DNA of 64,000 nucleotides from Saprospirales bacterium (GTDB taxonomy: Bacteria > Bacteroidota > Bacteroidia > Chitinophagales > Saprospiraceae), in the NCBI GenBank assembly GCA_016703765.1, contig JADJBL010000008.1:62001-126000 (forward strand), read 5' to 3'. The translations under genes and the position numbers were made by a program. The notes beneath the pieces are model-generated. The model was not told where the DNA came from. It made no database searches and saw only the letters and a program-made list of their open reading frames with translations. Shown piece after piece: positions 9,199-18,212 of the stretch (position 1 is its first letter; each line of letters opens with the position of its first letter).

Positions 9199-10248
9199 AT
9201 GATCGATGTTGCCCTGCTGAAAAAGATATGCGAAACCCCAGGCGCTCCCGGATTTGAGCAGCGCATCCGGGCCTTGGTGCTGGAAGAGGTAAAACCTTTG
9301 GCCGACCACGTCGAGGTCGATCCCATGGGAAACGTGATCGCCGTAAAAAAAGGCAAAGAACCCAAAAGGGTCATGGTCGCCGCCCACATGGACGAGATCA
9401 GTTTCATAGTTACCTACATCGACGACGAGGGTTTCCTGCGCTTTCATCCCCTGGGCGGCTTCGACCCCAAAACGCTTACCTCCCAAAGGGTGATCGTCCA
9501 CGGCCGGGAAGATCTGGTCGGAGTTATGGGCACCAAGCCCATTCATATCATGAAACCGGAGGAGCGCACCAAAGCGCCCCATATCCAGGATTTTTTCATC
9601 GACCTGGGCTTGCCCAAGAAAGAAGTGAAGGAACTCGTGACCATCGGCGACCCGATCACGCGCGAGCGCGAACTGATCGTCATGGGCAACTGCATCAACA
9701 GCAAATCGCTGGATAACCGCGTTTCCGTCTTTATCCTTTTGGAAACCCTCCGGGAATTAAAAGGCGCTTCCATCCCCTACGACCTGTACTCCGTCTTTAC
9801 CGTCCAGGAGGAAGTAGGTATCCGGGGGGCTCAGAAATCGGCCCACCTGATCGACCCCCATTTCGGCTTCGGCCTCGATGTGACGATCGCCTACGACGTG
9901 CCCGGCGCACACCCGCATGAAGTGGTCACCCAACTGGGCAAGGGCGCCGGCATCAAGATCATGGACAGCTCCACCATCTGCGATTACCGGATGGTCAACT
10001 ACCTCAAACAGCTCGCAGACTCCAAATCCATCCCCTGGCAGCCGGAGATCCTGCCCGCAGGCGGTACCGACACCGCCGGTATTCAGCGCTCCGGAAAAAG
10101 CGGTTCCATCGCCGGAGCCATCTCCATTCCCCTGCGCCATATCCACCAGGTCATCGAAATGGCCCACCAGGACGATATCCGCGCCTGTATCGACCTCCTC
10201 AAAGCCGGCGTCGAAAACCTCGACCAATACGATTGGTCTTTTAGGTAG
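9199..10248 (+). CDS. M42 family aminopeptidase (glutamyl/endoglucanase-type)
   Basis: 349 residues matching M42 dinuclear metallo-aminopeptidases across the full length. Metal-ligand regions are visible: AAHMDEISF (His63), SLDNRVS (Asp172), TVQEEVGIRGA (Glu204/205), FGLDVTIAYD (Asp227) and PLRHIHQV (His316). GGTDTAG precedes the last ligand. These cytosolic enzymes remove N-terminal residues from peptides and often form large tetrahedral assemblies. The gene is monocistronic-looking: a promoter-like TAACTTTG lies upstream and a hairpin lies downstream at 10281-10301. Confidence 0.92.
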   Translation: MIDVALLKKICETPGAPGFEQRIRALVLEEVKPLADHVEVDPMGNVIAVKKGKEPKRVMVAAHMDEISFIVTYIDDEGFLRFHPLGGFDPKTLTSQRVIVHGREDLVGVMGTKPIHIMKPEERTKAPHIQDFFIDLGLPKKEVKELVTIGDPITRERELIVMGNCINSKSLDNRVSVFILLETLRELKGASIPYDLYSVFTVQEEVGIRGAQKSAHLIDPHFGFGLDVTIAYDVPGAHPHEVVTQLGKGAGIKIMDSSTICDYRMVNYLKQLADSKSIPWQPEILPAGGTDTAGIQRSGKSGSIAGAISIPLRHIHQVIEMAHQDDIRACIDLLKAGVENLDQYDWSFR

Positions 10249-10280
10249 TTTGTAAAACACCTTCCTCCTTCCTGTGTTAT

Positions 10281-10301
10281 CCCTAAAGGCCTCCTTTGGG
10301 G
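10281..10301 (+). terminator. Hairpin after the M42 peptidase gene
   Basis: CCCTAAAGG, a 3-base loop, then CCTTTGGGG forms a 9-bp stem with one G-T pair, followed by a T-containing stretch. It is placed 33 bases after the stop codon. Function as a terminator is inferred. Confidence 0.5.
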
Positions 10302-10329
10302 GTCTTCATCATTTTAACCTATTCATGAC

Positions 10330-10572
10330 ATGTGGAAGCAAGAAGACAACATGCTAAAAGCCGGTTTTCAATTCGAAAACTTCTCCCGGGCCTTTGCATT
10401 TATGACCGAAGTAGCCATCCAGGCGGAGAAAATGAACCACCACCCCAACTGGAGCAACGTGTACAACAAGGTTGACATCCACCTGACCTCCCACAGCGCG
10501 GGCAACACCGTTACCGAGCGGGACCGGAAACTGGCAGCCGCAATCGACCTGATCTTCGCGCACTATAAATAA
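10330..10572 (+). CDS. 4a-hydroxytetrahydrobiopterin dehydratase (pterin carbinolamine dehydratase)
   Basis: An 80-residue protein with the PCD/DCoH active-site signature [22 protein letters not shown] (shown here as [13 protein letters not shown] then KVDIHLTSH), with catalytic His residues near 37, 38 and 55 and an Asp near 73. The enzyme dehydrates 4a-hydroxytetrahydrobiopterin, recycling the pterin cofactor used by aromatic amino acid hydroxylases. It is shorter than the ~100-residue family mean, lacking part of the N-terminal strand; short forms occur in Bacteroidota. No phenylalanine hydroxylase gene is in this window. Confidence 0.88.
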   Translation: MWKQEDNMLKAGFQFENFSRAFAFMTEVAIQAEKMNHHPNWSNVYNKVDIHLTSHSAGNTVTERDRKLAAAIDLIFAHYK

Positions 10573-10626
10573 GGCTTCCCCCTTTCCCAAAAATTTCGTT
10601 TATTTATAGGCAATCAAACCTAAGCT

Positions 10627-12054
10627 ATGAAACGCCTCCTTCTTGGTTTCTTCCTGATCCAGGGATGCTTCTTTTCCCTTTCAGCCCAAAAGATCACGGT
10701 TTCCGAATCGATCGGCCTGCGCGACGACCTGGCATACGATATCCTTGGTGAATGGTCGGGGCAATTGCTCCTTTTGCGCGATCAATCCGTTGCCTTGCAG
10801 GTACAGGGCTTCAACCGGCAAATGGAGAAGGTTTGGGAGAAAACGCTGGAACTGGACAAACGGCGGCCCCAAGTCCTCGAAGTGGTCAATGAAAAACGGG
10901 GCTTTTCCATAGCTTATACCTTCCGGGAAGATCTCGAGCTCCGCCTGAAAATCCACCGATACGACCCGGCCGCTGTCCTCCTCGATTCCGCTACTGTGGC
11001 GCTGGTGGGCGAAGAACTCTTCCCCATTTCCCTCCACTCCCTCATCTCGGAAGACCGAAGCAAGCTGCTGGTGTATAAGGTTGAGCGCTATAAAGAGATC
11101 CACGCCTTTTCGGTCGACCTCGACTCCCTCAAACTCCTTTGGCAATACACTTTTGCCCCTGAAGACCTCGACTACGAGCGCGATTTTCAGCAAATGATCG
11201 TCGATAATCAGGGCAATATGTTCTGCATACTGGACAAGGACAACCGCAAAACAGGACCCGTAAACCACCGCTTCGAAGTCTTTTTTTACGGCTCCTCCAC
11301 CGCCTTGCAATTGAAGCGCTTTGAGGTACCGATGGGCGACAAATTCACCTACGACATCCGTTTCGCCTACGATCACCTCAACGAACAGCTCGTAGGGGGA
11401 GGCCTGTATTCGATAGAAAACCTGGCCAGAGCGGAAGGATCTATGTTCCTATTGCTCCCTATTTCCGGAACGGAGGAGGGCATCCTGCAATTCCGCGAAC
11501 TGGAAGATGCTTTTGCCCTTTCCTTCATGGGGAAAAATTTCAACGTCAAAAACAGGGGGATTACCGAAACCAGCATCCGCGAGATCGTGCTCCGGAAAGA
11601 CGGCGGATTCCTCATGATCGGCGAGCGGGAGCGGATCTACCAGCGCAACCTCTCCGGCAGCCGCGTCGATATGCTCGGCGGGCGCTTTGTGGTAGATTAT
11701 TACCTCGACGACCTCTTCATCATCTCCTGCAATCCCGACGGAACGGTGCACTGGGAAGAGGTATTTCACAAAAAACAATACTCCCAGGACGACGACGCCA
11801 TGTATTCGTCCTACCTGTTGGTAAAAACCCCCTCCAATCTGCGCCTGCTCTTCAACGACGAGATCCGGCACGAAAATACCGTCAGCGAGTACGTCATCTC
11901 GCCCACGGGTCAGTTCGACCGCAATAGCGTCATGAGCACCGACTACCAGAACCTTCGGCTCAGCTTCCGCGATGCGGTGCAGGTCTCTGCCAATGAGGTG
12001 ATCGTGCCGAGCGAGAGGAGGAGTAAGCTGAAACTCGTCCGGATAACATATTAG
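10627..12054 (+). CDS. Secreted hypothetical protein, propeller-like
   Basis: 475 residues beginning with a clear signal peptide (about 1-20, ending SLSAQ). The rest is rich in alternating strands with repeated patterns such as 'xxDxxxGxxFxIxDKDNR' and 'IREIVLRKDGGFLMIGERER', resembling the beta-propeller-like exported proteins common in Bacteroidota. I recognise no named family and no catalytic motif. There is no T9SS C-terminal sorting domain, so the protein is probably periplasmic or outer-membrane associated. It is followed by two strong hairpins that separate it from the convergent DUF6089 gene. Confidence 0.7.
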   Translation: MKRLLLGFFLIQGCFFSLSAQKITVSESIGLRDDLAYDILGEWSGQLLLLRDQSVALQVQGFNRQMEKVWEKTLELDKRRPQVLEVVNEKRGFSIAYTFREDLELRLKIHRYDPAAVLLDSATVALVGEELFPISLHSLISEDRSKLLVYKVERYKEIHAFSVDLDSLKLLWQYTFAPEDLDYERDFQQMIVDNQGNMFCILDKDNRKTGPVNHRFEVFFYGSSTALQLKRFEVPMGDKFTYDIRFAYDHLNEQLVGGGLYSIENLARAEGSMFLLLPISGTEEGILQFRELEDAFALSFMGKNFNVKNRGITETSIREIVLRKDGGFLMIGERERIYQRNLSGSRVDMLGGRFVVDYYLDDLFIISCNPDGTVHWEEVFHKKQYSQDDDAMYSSYLLVKTPSNLRLLFNDEIRHENTVSEYVISPTGQFDRNSVMSTDYQNLRLSFRDAVQVSANEVIVPSERRSKLKLVRITY

Positions 12055-12071
12055 ATATGTTATCCAAAATT

Positions 12072-12116
12072 TTAAAAGAGGGGATGCGGGCTGCGCCCGC
12101 ATCCCCTCTTTTAAAC
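12072..12116. terminator. Perfect 21-bp hairpin, bidirectional terminator candidate
   Basis: A 21-bp perfect stem with a 3-base loop (TGC). The stem is A-rich at its outer left end and T-rich at its outer right end, with a GATGCGGGC core, so it can act as an intrinsic terminator on both strands. It lies between two convergent genes. Confidence 0.7.
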
Positions 12117-12156
12117 ACAAATGGGCGGCCTATGGCCGCCCATTTGTGTTTAAAAA
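12110..12156. terminator. Second perfect 22-bp hairpin sharing TTTAAA with the first
   Basis: A 22-bp perfect stem with loop TAT (12132-12134) and core GGGCGGCC/GGCCGCCC. Its left arm overlaps the right foot of the preceding hairpin by the TTTAA bases, so only one can be fully formed at a time at their junction. It lies before the DUF6089 stop on the minus strand. Confidence 0.7.
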
Positions 12157-12180
12157 TTATTGGAGCAGGGTATGCCCTGG

Positions 12181-13008
12181 TCATCTACTATAAGGCGGGC
12201 ACTTCAAATCCCCAAAATAATACACCAGTCCGACTCCCAGAAAAGCGTAGGTGTCTTTGGTGACGCTGTTGCCGCGCTGGCGGCCGGGCTGACTGAGCGC
12301 GCCGTCTTCATTGACGCCGGGCAGCAGCAGGGAGCGGTCCGATAAGGTGACGGCCACATCGCCGCGGAGTTTTTCCAGATCTTCTTTATCGGCATAAACC
12401 GTGCTCACATCGTCGAGGTAATCGGTAAAGATGCGGCGGGCGCTGAGCTCGATGTTGAGGCTCCAGCGGTAGCTGAGGTCCACCTTCAGGCCCATCCCGT
12501 AGGCCAGGCCGACTTGCGTGGTGTAGTATTCCTCGCCGCGAAACTGCCCTTCCGTGCCGAGGGGGCGGAGGTCCACCCATTCGCCGTTGTACTCGGCCTG
12601 TGGGTTGAAGTAAAAGACGTTGAGGCCGGCCAGGAGGTAGGGCGTAAAAAATTCGTCCTTGCTCCCGTGGGTATAGGTGAGGAAATTGAATTCCATCTGG
12701 GCCGTCCCGTCCACAATGACGGAGCGAAAGCTCTGGTTGCGGGCCCTTTCGTAGAGGTTGTCCGAGTCAGCGTCCTGGGCGCTGACATTGCCGTAATTGC
12801 CGGAAAATTTCACACAGACCCGCTTGTTGAAGTTATATCGGGCGATCAGACCACCTGAATAGCCGGGGTCGCCGATCCGAAGGTTGGTGTTCAGGTCGCC
12901 GAAATAATGGGACACGCCCAGCCAGCCGCCCGCTTCCCAGCCCTGCTGGCCCCAAAGCGAGATGATTGAAAAGGAGAACAATAAGAGTAAGGAGATCAGT
13001 TTGCGCAT
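12181..13008 (-). CDS. DUF6089 outer-membrane beta-barrel protein
   Basis: 275 residues with a signal peptide (MRKLISLLLLF, cleavage near residue 20 after SLWGQ) followed by the DUF6089 pattern: GWLGVSHYFGDLN, PGYSGGLIARYNFNKRVCVK, TPYLLAGLNVFYFNPQA and a C-terminal barrel strand ending FLGVGLVYYFGD. It is a predicted small outer-membrane barrel; the role is unknown. A longer reading begins at 13065, but the signal peptide starts at the ATG at 13008, and a TAnnTTTG element lies just upstream at 13029-13036. Confidence 0.85.
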   Translation of the reverse strand: MRKLISLLLLFSFSIISLWGQQGWEAGGWLGVSHYFGDLNTNLRIGDPGYSGGLIARYNFNKRVCVKFSGNYGNVSAQDADSDNLYERARNQSFRSVIVDGTAQMEFNFLTYTHGSKDEFFTPYLLAGLNVFYFNPQAEYNGEWVDLRPLGTEGQFRGEEYYTTQVGLAYGMGLKVDLSYRWSLNIELSARRIFTDYLDDVSTVYADKEDLEKLRGDVAVTLSDRSLLLPGVNEDGALSQPGRQRGNSVTKDTYAFLGVGLVYYFGDLKCPPYSR

Positions 13009-13028
13009 CGGAATTTTCTTTTGGGTCG

Positions 13029-13036
13029 CAAATCTA
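13029..13036 (-). promoter_or_regulatory. -7 promoter element (TAGATTTG on the minus strand)
   Basis: The minus-strand octamer TAGATTTG matches TAnnTTTG and lies about 20 bases before the DUF6089 start at 13008, supporting that start rather than the upstream one. Confidence 0.5.
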
Positions 13037-13089
13037 ACGAAAGAGGCCAGGGTTTCAGTGCTCATATCAAAAATTTAAATATGAATCAG

Positions 13090-13106
13090 GGGCGCCGAAG
13101 GCGCCC
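13090..13106 (-). terminator. GC-rich hairpin at the nadA stop
   Basis: GGGCGCC, loop GAA, GGCGCCC: a perfect 7-bp palindrome whose edge includes the first base of the nadA stop codon complement. It lies between nadA and the DUF6089 gene and could end the nadA transcript. It lacks a clear T tract. Confidence 0.4.
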
Positions 13107-14116
13107 TATAACCCGGCGCTGGCCGATATCTCCAACATCCGGTCGATCGACTTGCGCCCTTCCTTTATCACCCATTCGGGCAAGATGATCTCCGGAAGCT
13201 CGTGCTCCATGCAAACGTAGAGCTTCTCCAGGGTGTTCCGCTTCATGTGCGGGCATTCGTTGCAGGCGCAGGTGTTGTTGGGAGGGGCCGGGATAAAGGT
13301 TTTATGCGGCGATTTCAACTCCATTTGGTGAAGAATACCGGCCTCGGTGGCGACGATAAACTCCGTCGCCTCGTTGTTTATCGTGTATTTCAGCAGGCCT
13401 GTGGTGGAGCCGATAAAGTCGGCCATTTCCAGGATATGCGGCTCGCACTCGGGGTGGGCGATGAATTTGGCGTTCGGATGGCGCTGGCGGAGCTTGACGA
13501 TCTTTTCGTGGGAGAAGATCTCGTGCACCATGCAGGCGCCGTTCCAAAGGATCATGTTCTCGCGGCCCGTTTTTTTCTGGAGGTATTTCCCGAGGTTGAT
13601 ATCCGGAGCAAAAATGATCGGCGTTTCCGGCGGCACGCTGTTGATGACCTGCACGGCGTTGGTCGAAGTGCAGCAGATGTCGGTGAGGGTCTTGAGCTCG
13701 GCGGTGCAGTTGATATAGCTGATCACCACGTGGTCGGGGTATTGCTCGCGGAATTTGCGGAACACCGGCGCCGGACAGCTATCGGCAAGGGAGCAGCCCG
13801 CCTTGAGGTCGGGCAGCAGCACCTTTTTGTGCGGGCTGAGCATTTTCGCCGTTTCGGCCATGAAGTGCACCCCGGCGAAGACGATGATATCCGCATCGGT
13901 TTTGGCGGCCTGCTGCGAAAGTCCCAGGCTGTCGCCGATATAGTCTGCGATGTCCTGAATTTCCGACTCCTGGTAGTAGTGCGCCAGAATGACGGCGTTT
14001 TTCTCCTTTTTCAGGCGGTTTATCTCGGCGACCAGGTCGAGGGTGGGATCTACGTCGAGGTCGAGGAAGCCTTTGTGGTCGAGGTTGCGGCGCGCCAATA
14101 CAAGTTCTGAGCTCAT
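13106..14116 (-). CDS. nadA: Quinolinate synthase NadA
   Basis: 336 residues. NadA condenses iminoaspartate with dihydroxyacetone phosphate to quinolinate in NAD biosynthesis, using a 4Fe-4S cluster. Seen in sequence: the N-terminal [19 protein letters not shown] signature, [12 protein letters not shown], and the cysteine regions [19 protein letters not shown] and [11 protein letters not shown] that supply cluster ligands. The longer reading starting at 14239 adds unrelated residues and overlaps the previous gene; ATG at 14116 ([12 protein letters not shown]) fits the family. nadB and nadC are not nearby. Confidence 0.95.
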   Translation of the reverse strand: MSSELVLARRNLDHKGFLDLDVDPTLDLVAEINRLKKEKNAVILAHYYQESEIQDIADYIGDSLGLSQQAAKTDADIIVFAGVHFMAETAKMLSPHKKVLLPDLKAGCSLADSCPAPVFRKFREQYPDHVVISYINCTAELKTLTDICCTSTNAVQVINSVPPETPIIFAPDINLGKYLQKKTGRENMILWNGACMVHEIFSHEKIVKLRQRHPNAKFIAHPECEPHILEMADFIGSTTGLLKYTINNEATEFIVATEAGILHQMELKSPHKTFIPAPPNNTCACNECPHMKRNTLEKLYVCMEHELPEIILPEWVIKEGRKSIDRMLEISASAGL

Positions 14117-14175
14117 GAGGGTCTTTGTTTTTTCTTTAACGCAGGTAGGAGAAGGTTTGTTTAGGGTATTTTTTA

Positions 14176-14898
14176 TCAAGAGCCAATAAGAAATATCGCG
14201 GGCCGCTTGTTCAAAGCAGGCAAAACCCCTGCATTCCACTCCTTAATGGTTTTGGCGGCGATGAACTCCGTCTCCAGGCTCAGATCCGCGGCGATGCAAA
14301 AGCGGGTGGAAGGACTGAGGGTTTGGAATGCTACTTCCAGCAGGGCATCATTGCGGTAAGGGGGTTCGATGAATAGCTGGGTTTGCCGCTGAGTCAGGGC
14401 CTGTTGTTCGAGTTTTCTAAGCCGCTGTGCCAGCTCGCCCTTCTGCTGGGGCAGGTAGCCGTGAAAGCAAAACGACTGGCCGTTCATTCCGGAAGCCATC
14501 AGGGCCAGGAGGATACTGGAGGGGCCGATCAAAGGAACTACTTTTACCCCGTGCCGGTGCGCCCATGCTACGGCTCTGGCGCCGGGGTCCGCCACTCCGG
14601 GACAACCCGCTTCCGACATCACGCCTACCGAATGCCCTTGCATCAGAATGGCGAGGAATTCTTCCAGTTCTTGCTCCTCCGTACGCTCGTTGAGCTCGAT
14701 CATCTCCGCTTCCCGGATATCGGGATATCCCATGTCCTTCAGCGCCTGCCGAGCTGTTTTCGCCCGTTCGGCCACGAAGTATTTCAAACCTCTTGCCACC
14801 GCCGCCGTATGTTCGGGTATCGGCTGAAAGGGGTTTTCGCCGAGAGGGGTGGGGAGGAGATAGAGGGTACCCCGGGGTTCTATTTTCTGTTTTTCCAT
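14176..14898 (-). CDS. RsmI-like SAM-dependent methyltransferase (tetrapyrrole methylase fold)
   Basis: 240 residues with the tetrapyrrole-methylase-fold signatures seen in Rsm[20 protein letters not shown] near the start, [19 protein letters not shown] (about 94-112), [16 protein letters not shown] and [12 protein letters not shown]. RsmI methylates the 2'-hydroxyl of 16S rRNA C1402. The protein is shorter than RsmI (~285) and lacks its C-terminal region, and this RsmI-like subgroup is common in Bacteroidota beside a true RsmI, so the substrate is uncertain. The start overlaps the toroid-protein gene by 19 bases. Confidence 0.8.
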   Translation of the reverse strand: MEKQKIEPRGTLYLLPTPLGENPFQPIPEHTAAVARGLKYFVAERAKTARQALKDMGYPDIREAEMIELNERTEEQELEEFLAILMQGHSVGVMSEAGCPGVADPGARAVAWAHRHGVKVVPLIGPSSILLALMASGMNGQSFCFHGYLPQQKGELAQRLRKLEQQALTQRQTQLFIEPPYRNDALLEVAFQTLSPSTRFCIAADLSLETEFIAAKTIKEWNAGVLPALNKRPAIFLIGS

Positions 14899-15953
14899 AA
14901 CATCAAATAAGCATCCAAAAAAAACTTAACTGCCCAATTGGGAAAGCGCAGCCGCTGATACCCACCCCAAAGTGGGGAAGACCCCGCTATTCCTCCAAAA
15001 TAAATGCTTCGCTCCCGGAGCACCTGTCTTCGGGCGGTTTGTTCGAAAAAATCAAAGGCCATTTCTTCGTAGCGCTTCTCTCCGCTGTGCTGGTATATAC
15101 GCCCGGCCAGCAGGCTGAGCTGCGCGTTTCCGGTCAGGCAGGAAAAGGAATGGTCGGGCTTACCCTGGACATCCAGACGGCCGGGCAGTTGGCCCCTGGA
15201 GTCCCGAAAGGCGGCCAGAGTGTCCAGCCCGTATTGCACTTTGGATAGGAGATCTTTTTCCCCCAACAGAAGCGCTGACTCCCAAAAGCCCCTCCAGGTG
15301 TAGGCGATCGTATGGGTGAAGGCGGGTTTGCCCGGGTGGAAACCCCAGTGCTCCACCAAACCGTTTTCCTTTATCCGGGGGGCGTAAAACCCGAGGGCTT
15401 TCCTCATGGCCTCTTCCACTCCAGGATGATTCATAACCTTGTTTGCCTCCAATACGCCCCAAACCGCACGGGTGTAGTAGGAGGGGATAAAGCCCTCGAC
15501 GTAGCCATGAGCAGGCCAGCTCGCGTCGGGCGCGAGTTCAGACAGCAACCAGCCGAGCGATTTTTGCAAAGCCGGCACAAATCGCTGGCTCTCTTCTTCG
15601 CGGCAGAGCCGGCTCAGACCGAAGAGTATCATGCCGGTGTTGAACACGCTGGGCTTGCCGGAATGGGCGTAGAGCGCAGGAAAACTGCCGTCGGTATGCT
15701 GCACCTCCAGCAACCAGTCCCCGCATCCCCGGGCGTATTCCAGCCATTTGCACTCGCCCAGGAAATGTCCGTAGTCCAGCAAGGTCTCGATGAGATAGCC
15801 CGTGGTTTCGGGATAAGCAGGAGCCCATTTCCCAAAAAACAAAGTAGCTGCGGAGCCTTTTCCCTCGTGCACGTCTATGCTGCGCTGAAGCCAGTTCAAA
15901 GCTGCGGCGCTGCGGCGGCGAAATTCGGGCTCTGTCAGCAAGGCGTGGGGCAT
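14880..15953 (-). CDS. Alpha/alpha-toroid-like protein, polysaccharide-associated, unknown function
   Basis: 357 residues, no signal peptide or membrane segment. Repeated helical hairpins with motifs such as YPETTGYLIETLLDYG, AGCG-like 'GCGDWLLEVQHTDGSFPA', NTGMILFGLSRL and HTIAYTWRGFWESALL suggest an (alpha/alpha)-toroid of the kind seen in glycoside hydrolases and prenyltransferase-like repeats. Similar proteins are found in surface-sugar loci, but I know of no assigned reaction. It is packed between the FemAB-like gene (2-base gap) and the RsmI-like gene (19-base overlap), indicating tight co-translation. Confidence 0.65.
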   Translation of the reverse strand: MPHALLTEPEFRRRSAAALNWLQRSIDVHEGKGSAATLFFGKWAPAYPETTGYLIETLLDYGHFLGECKWLEYARGCGDWLLEVQHTDGSFPALYAHSGKPSVFNTGMILFGLSRLCREEESQRFVPALQKSLGWLLSELAPDASWPAHGYVEGFIPSYYTRAVWGVLEANKVMNHPGVEEAMRKALGFYAPRIKENGLVEHWGFHPGKPAFTHTIAYTWRGFWESALLLGEKDLLSKVQYGLDTLAAFRDSRGQLPGRLDVQGKPDHSFSCLTGNAQLSLLAGRIYQHSGEKRYEEMAFDFFEQTARRQVLRERSIYFGGIAGSSPLWGGYQRLRFPNWAVKFFLDAYLMLWKNRK

Positions 15954-15955
15954 AA

Positions 15956-16918
15956 TCAGCGATTTTTTCCGGCAAGGACGGCCAAGGCCTCCAACCAGCG
16001 ATATTTATAGCGGACCATCCGAAGGTAGGGAACCCTTTTTGCCCCGAACGAACGAAAAACGCGCTCGATCCGGGGCAGCATGCTCCCTTCAAAATCGAAC
16101 AGCGCCTCCCGCTTGGCGGCATCTTTCAGGGCGCGCCAGAGTACCAGGTACAGGGCTCCGCTTTTGCGGAACTCGGGATGGGCTCCGCTCAACAGGCCGT
16201 AGGCGCGGTCCTGATCCCAGACGACATAACAAGCTGCATGCGCCCGGCCTTGTTCATCGGTCGCCAAATAAATCGTTCTCATTTCCCGCGAAGACAGCGC
16301 CGCATCGATTTTTTGCAGTTCGGCAAGGGCAAAGGGAACGCGTTTGCCCTGCTTTTCGTAGAGCAGCCGGAGCAGTTCGTACAATTGCTCCGGAGTTCCG
16401 TCCCGCCGCACCTGCACCTGAGACTTGGCCTTGCGGATCTGATTTCGGGTGGCGGCTTCCATTTCTTTCCACATCTCCTCGGCGGGCAGCTGGGTCTGCA
16501 ATTGATAAGTGTAGCGGGTCTGGATACGGAAACCCGCCCAGAAGAAAGGCAGTCCGTTGGAGAATGGGGGGGCGTAAAGCTGGTCCACCACCCATTTTGC
16601 CGGTATCCGGGATACCAGCTCGGCCAGGGTTTTATACTCCCAGTGATATTGCCGCACGCTTCGGTCAGAGCCTAAGTCCCGAAGCCAGATGTGGTGGAAA
16701 GCCGTAAACATGGGCATCCGGATGAGGGGCAAGCCCTTCCAGCCCAATGTACCGAAGGGCATGGCTCCTATGGCCTGGCCGTCTTCGTCCAGAGACACCG
16801 CGACATCCCAGCCCTCCGGGCCGCAAACCAGATCCAGCCACCAGGGCTGGGCCTGGAAGGGAAAAAGTTGGGCTTTTGCCAATAGCCGATAGTTTTCCTT
16901 AGGGCTGGGAATGGGCAT
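15956..16918 (-). CDS. FemAB/GNAT-like acyl- or aminoacyltransferase
   Basis: 320 residues with a two-domain GNAT arrangement of the FemAB/BioF2-like type: an N-terminal WWLDLVCGPEGWDVAV region, a middle AATRNQIRKAKSQVQV stretch typical of 'peptidoglycan bridge/CelD-like' proteins, and a C-terminal HAACYVVWDQDRAYGLLSGAHPEFR region followed by FDFEGSMLPRIERVFRSFG. This last motif (DFEGS-x-x-x-x-IE-x-F-x-x-FGA) is characteristic of the family. Acceptor unknown; the neighbouring sugar genes suggest modification of a surface glycan or lipid. It is divergent from rffA across a 94-base gap. Confidence 0.75.
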   Translation of the reverse strand: MPIPSPKENYRLLAKAQLFPFQAQPWWLDLVCGPEGWDVAVSLDEDGQAIGAMPFGTLGWKGLPLIRMPMFTAFHHIWLRDLGSDRSVRQYHWEYKTLAELVSRIPAKWVVDQLYAPPFSNGLPFFWAGFRIQTRYTYQLQTQLPAEEMWKEMEAATRNQIRKAKSQVQVRRDGTPEQLYELLRLLYEKQGKRVPFALAELQKIDAALSSREMRTIYLATDEQGRAHAACYVVWDQDRAYGLLSGAHPEFRKSGALYLVLWRALKDAAKREALFDFEGSMLPRIERVFRSFGAKRVPYLRMVRYKYRWLEALAVLAGKNR

Positions 16919-17012
16919 TATTTGGAATAACTATAAATAATTTGGAACTTGTTTCGCTTCCGATTACCGATAAAATAATGGATTTTTTTTGACATTACCC
17001 CAATAATACCCC

Positions 17013-18212
17013 ATGGACAAAATTCCCTTCCATTTCCCTTATTTGTGCGGAACAGAATTGGCTACCATCCGGGAAGCCATTGAAAACTTCGAGGCCGGAG
17101 GCAAAGACCACCTGTTTTCCAGGCGCTGCGAGGAATGGCTGGAAGACTTCTGCCGCGCCGACCGGGTTTTGCTCACCTCCTCCTGCACCCATGCTCTGGA
17201 ACTGGTATCCATTTTATGCAATATCGGCCCTGGCGACGAGGTCATACTCCCCTCCTTCACTTTTGTCTCCACTGCCAATGCCTTTGCGCTCCGCGGCGCC
17301 CGCCTGTGCTTTGTCGATATCGACCCCAAAACGATGAATATCGACCCGGCTTGCGTGGAAGCTGCCATTAACCCCAGGACCAAGGCCATCGTGGTCATTC
17401 ATTATGGCGGCGTGAGCTGCGATCTGGCGGCACTGAAGGAGATCGCCGACCGCCATAAGATTTTTCTGGTCGAAGATGCCGCGCATGGCATCGACGCCGG
17501 TTTCAACGATTCCCATCTCGGTACTTACGGCCATTTGGGCACCTTCAGCTTTCACCGCACCAAAAATATCAACTGCCGGGAAGGAGGCGCGCTATTGGTA
17601 AACGACCCCGAACTGAGCGACCGCGCTTCCATTATCCGCGACAAAGGGACCAACCGCGATGAATTTGCCAAAGGAAAAGTCGCGCACTACGAATGGGTCG
17701 ATCTGGGCTCCAACTTTATGATGAACGAGCTTTCGGCCGCCTTCCTGTGGTCTCAACTTCTGAAAACTACCGAAGTAACGCAAAAGCTCCTCAACCATTG
17801 TAACGCATACTACCGCGACCTGAAACAACTGGAAGAGGAGCGTAAGATCGAACTGGTCAACATTCCTGCATACGCCCGGCATAATGCCCACCTCTTTTTC
17901 ATAAAATGCAGGGATCACAAGGAGCGGAGCGACCTTACCGAGTTCCTGAAAGAAAGGAAGATCGAGGCCTTTTTCCACTATATCCCGCTCCACCGGGCCC
18001 CAGCCGGAAGGCAGTACGGATATTTCGCAGGGAGCGATCGCTTTACCGTGGAGGAGAGCGAGCGTCTGCTCCGCCTACCCCTTTATTTCGAATTAAGCGA
18101 CGGGCAGCGGGAAAGGGTGGTGCAGGCGTTGTACGAGTTTTACCAACCTCCGGTCAAATCTGATAAGCCCCTTGCGCATAATTCTCCTGACTCCTTACTA
18201 CTTCCCGTATAA
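17013..18212 (+). CDS. rffA: dTDP-4-amino-4,6-dideoxygalactose transaminase-type PLP aminotransferase
   Basis: 399 residues closely following the E. coli RffA/WecE pattern throughout: GTELATIREAI, RRCEEWLEDF, LLTSSCTHALEL, GDEVILPSFTFVSTANAFAL, VHYGGV-type 'VIHYGGVSCDLA', DAAHGIDAGF, SFHRTKNINCREGG (PLP-binding Lys), IIRDKGTNRDEF, FHYIPLHRAPAG and ESERLLRLPL. It would form dTDP-4-amino-4,6-dideoxygalactose (TDP-Fuc4N) from the 4-keto sugar using glutamate. No rmlA/rmlB genes are in the window. The gene begins the plus-strand segment of the polysaccharide locus, and its end overlaps the next glycosyltransferase start by 41 bases. Confidence 0.9.
   Translation: MDKIPFHFPYLCGTELATIREAIENFEAGGKDHLFSRRCEEWLEDFCRADRVLLTSSCTHALELVSILCNIGPGDEVILPSFTFVSTANAFALRGARLCFVDIDPKTMNIDPACVEAAINPRTKAIVVIHYGGVSCDLAALKEIADRHKIFLVEDAAHGIDAGFNDSHLGTYGHLGTFSFHRTKNINCREGGALLVNDPELSDRASIIRDKGTNRDEFAKGKVAHYEWVDLGSNFMMNELSAAFLWSQLLKTTEVTQKLLNHCNAYYRDLKQLEEERKIELVNIPAYARHNAHLFFIKCRDHKERSDLTEFLKERKIEAFFHYIPLHRAPAGRQYGYFAGSDRFTVEESERLLRLPLYFELSDGQRERVVQALYEFYQPPVKSDKPLAHNSPDSLLLPV

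Noticed and set aside
12057..12263. Short open frames across the twin hairpins
   Set aside because: They consist mainly of the palindromic hairpin sequence and the end of the DUF6089 gene.
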